64,000 nt of DNA, taken from Larix kaempferi. Its lineage: Eukaryota; Streptophyta; Pinopsida; Pinales; Pinaceae. The position numbers and the translations under genes are program-made. The notes below the pieces were generated by a model. It was not told the DNA's origin, searched no databases, and saw only the letters and a list, made by a program, of their open reading frames with translations. The stretch covers positions 992,001 through 1,056,000 of the forward strand of contig BSBM01001444.1 in the NCBI GenBank assembly GCA_027924585.1, written 5' to 3'. This document shows, in pieces, positions 57,863 through 64,000 of the stretch; position 1 is the stretch's first letter, and each line of letters starts with the position of its first letter.

Positions 57863-59091
57863 CGAGTTCTTGATGGTCAGTTTTGGGTAAGTGTAAGGTA
57901 TGTTTTGAATTTCACCAAGCCCATTTATCACATGATTCAGTTTGCAGATACTGATGAGCCAGTAATTGGGGAGGTGTATGAGCAAATGGATAGCATGTTA
58001 GGCCAAATAAAAGATATTGTTGAGCCAAAAGATGCCATCTTGTATGATCATATTCGCAAACATGTGATCAAAAGGTGGGATAATCTTAATGTTCCACTCC
58101 ATGCCTTAGCCTACGTCCTTGCACCAAAATATTATTCTCCATCTTGGTTGGCCAAACCAGCACCTGGGGGTGGGATCAGGAAAAAACCCCACACGGATCC
58201 AAAGGTACAGAATGGGTACATGCAAGCATTAGATAAGTTGGTCCCTGATGAAGAGGAAAGTGCCATATTGTGTGCTCAATTGAGCAAATATCTTAGTCAA
58301 CATGGGGTGTTTGGTACTTTGCATGAAACAAAGATCGAGAAAGGATTCCTCCCATCCAATGGTGGAAAATGTATGGCTCCGCCGCCACACAGTTGCATAA
58401 ATTGGCCATTAAAGTGCTTTCACAGGTGGTTAATAGTTCTTCTGCAGAGAGGTGTTGGAGCACCTATAGCTATATCCACAATGTGAAAAGAAACAACCTA
58501 AATGAAAATCGGGTAGAAAGCTTGGTTTTTGTACACTACAACTTGAGGTTGTTGTCTCATTATTGTGAGCAGGCCAAAAGTGATAGAACATTTGTCACTT
58601 GGGACAACAACCCGGAGGAGGATAATTTGAAGGATGGAGCCATGGTTTTAGAGCGCTTAGAGGCTGAACTTTTGGATGATAATGATGTTTTTGTTGGCCG
58701 TGCACCAGCAGCAGCAGTGATGCCACCTCCCTCTAGTAGTAGTTTTCCACGTCCACTTCCACTTCCAACGACAATCCCATATGTACCGGTTTTTCCTCTA
58801 GCTTCACAACCTCCATTGTTTCGTGGGGGTCATGTAGCTATTGGACGTGGTTCACGACCACTTCCAATTCCACCTACTGAGGATGAGGATCCTGATACTA
58901 CTGTTAGCAGTGCTCATAGAGCACGGGAAAAGAAATTAGAAGTTTCTCGTGGCAAAAAGAAATATCAGTACTTGTCTTTTTCTAGTTTTTCAGTACTTTG
59001 CATTTTGCAAACTACAGTACCTATTGACTCTTTAATATTTCTTATAGTCAATTTTGAAGACATTATATGGCAATTTAAGTTTGATGTTTGA
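57863..59091 (+). pseudogene. Second hAT transposase remnant (3' half)
   Basis: It starts at VLDGQFW, matching the site of the TAG in the first hAT gene, and goes on with a MDSMLGQIKDIVE block, LAYVLAPKYYSPSWLAKPAP, YLSQHGVFGTLHETK, then the dimerisation region with SSSAERCWSTYSYIHNVKRN and VHYNLRLLSHY. A frameshift lies between about 58335 and 58370. After RLEAELLDDND the frame has a Pro/Ser-rich tail and a basic end (REKKLEVSRGKKKYQ), about 140 residues that are missing from the first copy, where a satellite replaces them. The BED finger and DUF659 half are absent; the minisatellite abuts the break. Confidence 0.85.
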
Positions 59092-59692
59092 ACATTGAAG
59101 TTCATTGCTTTGTGAAATTGAATTGTTTCATTTCATGGTTGAACACTTGAACTTGATCATTTTATGTTCTTTGTTATAGTTTGGTAACTTGGTTACAAGA
59201 ATTATGAGTTTGATGATTGATGATTGATCATTTGATTAGTCATGCCAAAATTACAAATGTTATATATTGAAAATGGTTGATGCTATGGTTGATGATTTGA
59301 TGATTTGATCATGATGACAATGTTATAAACTATAGGTTATAACTTATAACTACTAGATGATTGATGTTATATAGTTTAATCCATGTTTTTATGTTTTTTG
59401 TAACTAATTCAACATTCTGCATGGTTTTGTTCATATATATGCATCAAAATATATAAATATATATATTATATGAAAAACACTCCCGAAACGCTCCCAATAT
59501 ATATATATCAAAATTTCGTTTTTCGCTTCACTCCCGCTCCTCGCTTCCCGCTCTCGCTCCATGCTCCCGACGGCGTAGCTTCAGCCATAAGAAGAGCTGT
59601 TAAATGGGAATGGTACACTAGAGATAAACTTTAGACCATCAGTTCCGGATAATGTACACCATTGGCAGGTCTTTCAGAGTGATGAACAGATC
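59092..59692. other. AT-rich DNA, possible hAT 3' terminal region
   Basis: Repeated TGATTGATGATTTGAT words and an ATATAT run (59440-59480) are followed by CTCCCGCTCC-type words at 59520-59575, which resemble those at 11570-11660 before the first hAT gene. From about 59600 the sequence leads into the gypsy pol frame. Confidence 0.4.
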
Positions 59693-61190
59693 TTGAGATT
59701 CATCCACAATGTGGAGGTATTTTCAGATTTTCAGGTCAGCTTCCAAGAGGAAGGAAAAGGGTATCAGGAAAAAGATGATCAGTTCAATCCTATCCCTAGG
59801 GACTTTGTGGCATTAGAGCATGGTTTTGATCGGCAGGACAGACATAAGAATAAAAAGGAAACGATCAAACCTGGGGAATATATAGAAATAAACATCGGAA
59901 CAGATAAAGATCTAAAATTAATAAAAATTGGAAAAGGAACTTCAGAAAAATAACGGAATGAGTTAATTAACTTGGTAAGGGAGTATAGGGATGTTTTTGC
60001 ATTCACATATGATGAACTCTAGGCCTATCGGGATGATGTATTCCAGCATACCATCCAATTAAAGCAAGAATTCAAAGAAGTTAAGCCATTCCGGCAAAAA
60101 CTTGGACAAATAAATCCAAAGATGGCACCAATAAGTCAAGAAAGAATTAGAAAAGATGTTGGAAGCAAGAATCATCCAGGCAACAAGACATTCTATTTGG
60201 TGCTCAAATTTAGTGGTAGTTAGAAAAAAGAACAATTCAATCAGGATCTGCATTGATTTCAGAAATCTAAATACATCCTGCATAAAAGATAACTACCCAT
60301 TGCCAAACATGGAAACTCTTCTCCAGAGAGTAACAAGTTTGGGCATAATGTCCATGTTGGACGGATTCTCCGGATATAACCAAGTGAAAATTAATAAGGA
60401 GGATCGACATAAGACTACCTTCACAACTCCATGGGGTACTTTTGAATACATCAAAATGCCTTTCGGCTTAACGAATGCAGTAGCTACTTTTCAACGTGCT
60501 ATGGATTACGCTTTACAAGAGCTAGTTGAGAAAATAATTGAAATATATCGGTATGACTTGCCTGTCTTTTCCAGGGAAAGGACGGATCATGTCAAACACT
60601 TAAAACAAGTTTTTGAGAAGTGTCGAAAATTGGGCATATCACTCAACCCAGCTAAATCAGTACTTGGTATTGATGAAGGCAAACTGTTAGGCCACATAAT
60701 AACTAAAGATGGAGTTAAAGTGGACCCTGAAGGAGTAGGGGCCATAAATAAAGTACCTCTGCCTTAAGATTTAAAAGCCCTCCAGTGATTTAACGGTTGG
60801 GTTAACTTCATAAGGAGGTTTATCCCGAACTTAGCAGAATTAATGAAACCATTACAGAAACTTTTAACGAAAGATGCTAAGTTCGTATGGACGGATGAAG
60901 GTAGAAATGCATTTAAGTGCATCAAGGACAACATAGCAAAAGCACCGGTTTTGGTTAGCCCTGATTATTCAAAAGATTTCCAGATTTTCTCATTTGCATC
61001 AGAGGACACGATTGCAGGGGTGTTGCTACAAAAGAACAATGTAGGTTTCGAGCAACCCATCGCATTTATGAGTAGAGCATTACAAAACTCTGAGTTAAAA
61101 TATACCCTAATGGAAAAGCAAGCCTATGCACTAGTAAAATCCCTTAAACATTTCAGAACGTATGTCGGCTATTCTAAGATAATTGGTTAT
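59693..61190 (+). pseudogene. Ty3/gypsy pol remnant (RT and RNase H)
   Basis: The upstream part has KPGEYIEINIGTDKDLKLIK and LVREYRDVFAFTYDEL, the usual protease-RT linker. RT follows with MLEARIIQATRHSIWCSNLV, IRICIDFRNLNTSCIKDNYP, MLDGFSGYNQVKINKEDRHK and MPFGLTNAVATFQRAMDYAL. The catalytic YxDD box reads YRYD, so the first Asp is lost. RNase H has FQIFSFASEDTIAGVLLQKN, LKYTLMEKQAYALV and FRTYVGYSK, then breaks off near 61190. Stops: TAA 59951, TAG 60020, TAA 60765, TGA 60786. A frameshift lies just before 60156. No integrase follows. Confidence 0.85.
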
Positions 61191-61636
61191 GTGCCACAGG
61201 CACCCTCTCGTTGTCTTGGTGTGATCTTTGTGCTTGGTTATCTCTATATGGTGGTTTTATGGTATCTTACTCTAGCGCAGCTATAGCTCAGCTCTAGTGT
61301 GCTTGCTAACTCTTTGTCAAGGGTTTTCTCATTCTTAAAGCAGGTTTAAGGTTTGTTGATAGCTCCATTCAGTCCTTCCTATCCTTTTTTATCTCAACAG
61401 CTTAGCCACTGTTACTTTTTCAAAAATAAGTCTTATACCAGCAGCTAGATAAAGCAATTGATTTTGTTAGTGGAGATCAGTACACAAACTTCTACATATT
61501 AACCTGGAAAGCCCGGCCAAAAAATATTTTAATTTAAATAACTGCAACACAAATGCACTAACTGTATCATATGAAATAAAAGAATCTATCAGTGTACCAT
61601 AACTTAGAACAATATTGCTGGAAAGAAAAAACTTGC
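61191..61636. other. Intronic DNA between gypsy remnant and NUP188 exon
   Basis: No coding signal is seen. If the NUP188 model is right, this is the start of the intron downstream of exon 61637-61735 (minus strand). Confidence 0.5.
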
Positions 61637-61735
61637 CTCAAAGTCTTGAAAAGCCTCGCTTTGAAGCATTTCTAAAATAATATTAGGTGTTCCACTATCA
61701 TAAGCTTGGCGAATGTAAATTAAATGATCAATCTC
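61637..61735 (-). CDS. NUP188: NUP188 exon (33 codons), nuclear pore scaffold protein
   Basis: On the minus strand, AG at 61736-61737 precedes an exon reading EIDHLIYIRQAYDSGTPNII and then LEMLQSEAFQDFE, which fits the IDH-x-x-Y-x-RQA block of plant NUP188, a helical scaffold nucleoporin of the inner pore ring. The exon is exactly 99 bp, phase 0 on both sides. Its 3' splice donor reads GAG/GCAAGT, i.e. a GC donor in an otherwise perfect consensus. The exon downstream is not in the next 450 bp, and transposon remnants follow, so the next intron is long. Confidence 0.75.
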
Positions 61736-61840
61736 CTGAAAAATAAAATATTAATTATATCCTCAGGCTCTGCAAGAGGTACAATTATGGGAAGAGAATG
61801 TACAACAAGCAAAAATGGCCATGAGTATCATGCTACCTAC

Positions 61841-62009
61841 CAATATGGTAGTTTCATTTTCTGGTGTTGGGAGCATGCAGACAAGACAAATAAAAATAGC
61901 CCATGTAAATATTAGAAGACCAGATTCAGGAGCCTCCAACGAATAAAGAACCAATATTGAATTGTCAATTTCTTGCAAGTCCTCCAACAAAAATGCATGA
62001 GAGCCCTGG
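61841..62009 (-). CDS. NUP188: NUP188 exon (169 bp)
   Basis: After acceptor CTAACAG the exon reads QGSHAFLLEDLQEIDNSILV, then LYSLEAPESGLLIFTWAIFI and CLVCMLPTPENETTIL. It matches the DVQEMD...E-x-GPL-x-x-WAVFLCL...LP region of plant NUP188. The donor is GTAGGT. The exon takes up a split Ser codon from the previous one and ends in phase 0. The intron to the next exon is only 105 bp (61736-61840). Confidence 0.8.
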
Positions 62010-62247
62010 CTGTTAGCATATGCCAATCAAACATCACTTAGATATTCTCAACAACTGGTTCTTTGCTAATACACAACTAATAAGAGGCACTGCGCTAAGA
62101 AAACTAACCTGTTGATCAAAATTAACAGAACAGAAATCTTTAAAGATGAACATTGAAAACCGAGTAGTTTCTCCGATCTCGACAAAAACTCTCATTGCAC
62201 ACAATAAATACACAAACCAATAATATAAAGGATTCATCTCAATCCAC

Positions 62248-62405
62248 CTGAAAGAATCATTATGATAGACCATATAAAGAAGGCTTTCAAGATCCAAAGC
62301 TTCAATAAGAACCAGAATAGCCTGATATCTGACATGCTGTGCATACTTTTGAGCTTCTTGTGTCACAGCAAGTTTTTCTATGTTGCTACAACCAGATATT
62401 ATGTC
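62248..62405 (-). CDS. NUP188: NUP188 exon (158 bp)
   Basis: Acceptor GTACAG is followed by DIISGCSNIEKLAVTQEAQK and YAQHVRYQAILVLIEALDLE, then SLLYMVYHNDSF. The LLxLIExLDLExLLxMVH-type motif is a strong plant NUP188 landmark. Donor GTGGAT leaves phase 2, completed by the next exon. The intron downstream is 238 bp. Confidence 0.8.
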
Positions 62406-62491
62406 CTGTACATAGCATTGAATATATTAGGACTTAAAATATAACAAATAAGAAAGCATGACTCTGAAAGTAACTTGCAATGATACTTTAC

Positions 62492-62632
62492 CTTGAAAAC
62501 ATCAAGTAAACTTTTCCATATATCAGCTGTGCAAACAAGAACTGGTTGATAGTAGAGAAGGAATAAAATGTCCATAATCGAGCTCTCTTCAATCAAAGTC
62601 TCCTCAGCCCACATGTCTGCATATCGAAGATC
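62492..62632 (-). CDS. NUP188: NUP188 exon (47 codons)
   Basis: Acceptor GGCTTCAG is followed by DLRYADMWAEETLIEESSIM and DILFLLYYQPVLVCTADIWK, then SLLDVFK and donor GTAAAG. The MWAEET-IEE...MDILFL-YY block is characteristic of plant NUP188. It has phase 0 on both sides, no stops and well-formed splice sites, unlike the transposon remnants, so the gene is probably functional. Upstream exons are not found in the remaining 1.4 kb of the window. Confidence 0.8.
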
Positions 62633-64000
62633 CTGAAGCCAAGAACATTATATCTCTTTCTATAGCAGAGAATTACTCAGTCCATAAATTTTCCCCAAGA
62701 TATTTCCCATTCTTACAATAAAGGCTTATTACTAAAATTATGTTTCTTCAAACAATAAATTCCTAGAAAATAATCTCATTCAAAAATAAAGCAAAACAAG
62801 TAATTGCACCACATATTTTCAGAAAAATCTAGAAGCCATCAGCACTACAATATCAATTCCAAGAGATAACATAACACACTAGCCTAAAGTACTTATTACT
62901 ATTGCAGTTAACAAGGACAGTAAAATTACAAAGATCTAAGAAAAGTTCTATGAATTGCAAAATATGAGAAAGCAAAAGGAATTTTACAAATGTGATTTGG
63001 AAATCTTAAATATAAAGGTAGTCTAATTAACTATTTTGCAATCTGTTGCATCCTGCATCACAGATATACACGTTAGGCCATATAGCCAGAACCAATATGC
63101 ACCAAGATGCCCACTTGAGCAACACAAACTTCCACAACATATTTGAGTGGACCCAGCCCAAAAACAGTCAGCAAAGTGAAATGCCTGCATTAAGAAATTT
63201 TGAACCAGTGATCTCAGGAGCGCTAATTCCAAAGAAACCCTCAGAATGAAATATCCCTGGAGCATTGTCTATATAATCTATATTTTAATAAATTTTAATG
63301 GATATATATTAAAAAAAAACATAATGGGCAACCAAAGGGTTCAGACCAGCCTTCTTCATTTGTTGGTAAAGCAAAGCACCGCAATTATCTTAAAAGTATG
63401 GCCATCCCATTGACGAATGCAAAACTCTTCACACTAAGGAAAAGTCAAAGGCTGTCCTCACAGAACAACCTGAACTAGAACATGCATTGATTACGATTGA
63501 TTATCCAATTGCTACAAATCCACAACTTATCCTGATGACCAGAGACTATTCCGCATTACTGAAGAAAGCATTTTTGCCCAAAAAATACCAGATGAAAGAT
63601 CACTCGCTTTCTCTTATCATTGATAATGCCAGTTCAAAAAAATCAGAATCTCCGAAGCTACTTTCATATCTACATCTTCCTACTAAAGCCTACCCTACTA
63701 CCTATTACTTGGGTTGGGTCAAAGATGTTTCGATTACATGTTGGCAACAAGGCAATGTGCAGTGACTCTTGCCATTTGACCCTTGAAGCCTTAAGGATAC
63801 AGTTCATTGTGATGCCACTCCACTTGAATGTTTTGAGTTAACGCTTGGGCATCATGACTAGTATGATAGCCATACCACACATGATGGGTGGAACAACACC
63901 TACAGAGTTAAGAAGGATAGTAAAGTATACAAACTGACATCTTCTTCTTCCTCCTCTTCTTCTTCACCTAGCTCTCCTTTTGGACCTCAATTAATGAAAC
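62633..64000. other. Probable upstream NUP188 intron; no exon recognised
   Basis: No frame with nucleoporin-like content is found on the minus strand. The plus-strand frame at 63487-63765 matches nothing known to me. A short CTT/CTC-rich microsatellite lies at about 63940-63967. Confidence 0.4.

Noticed and set aside
63487-63765. 92-codon plus-strand frame near the window end
   Set aside because: No recognisable domain, no splice or promoter context; probably chance.

Overview
The window is nuclear DNA from a plant with a large, repeat-choked genome. Evidence for this is Ty1/copia and Ty3/gypsy polyproteins, a plant-type BED/DUF659 hAT transposase, long LTR-like repeats with TATA boxes and 5-bp target duplications, and spliced exons that I recognise as the plant nucleoporin NUP188. 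A gymnosperm is plausible but not proven. There is no bacterial operon, CRISPR array or prophage.

Layout. 1-1946: no recognisable gene. 1947-6500 and 6563-11053: two members of a ~4.5-kb LTR-like repeat (family R), both minus strand, 62 bp apart. 11054-12789: GC-rich foldback DNA, then the 5' part of a hAT transposase gene with a BED finger. 12790-31358: a copia element (Copia-A) that landed in this hAT gene with target duplication CTCAA. It now holds a foldback element, a tRNA-like gene, an LRR relic, a relic copia primer site, a truncated R copy, and two apparently identical tandem copies (4541 bp each) of its own pol region. 31359-35200: the rest of the hAT gene, split again by a 2053-bp solo LTR. 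35247-35995: a 148-bp satellite. 36051-36734: a gypsy gag. 36759-55940: a second copia element (Copia-B), interrupted by a complete R copy (40367-44907, duplication AGGTA) and by another 4.5-kb LTR-like unit, L2 (45719-50203, duplication AGGCT). Its 3' part was then tandemly duplicated with a 4110-bp period. 51830-57862: a minisatellite with higher-order structure. 57863-59091: a second hAT transposase remnant. 59693-61190: a gypsy pol remnant. 61637-62632: four NUP188 exons on the minus strand, one intron of the GC-AG type.

The nesting can be ordered by sequence alone. The target duplications agree with the reading frames: taking out each insertion plus one duplication rejoins the host frame. 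Both copia elements lost function mainly through nonsense codons: 18 in-frame stops, 14 of them TAG, most readable as CAG to TAG (C to T) changes, and no frameshift in Copia-A or in the second copy of the Copia-B 3' part. That is what long CHG/CG cytosine methylation followed by deamination would leave.

No mobile element here looks autonomous. The only host protein gene I can support is the NUP188 fragment. Everything below 61637 may lie in its downstream intron, which I cannot prove from this window.
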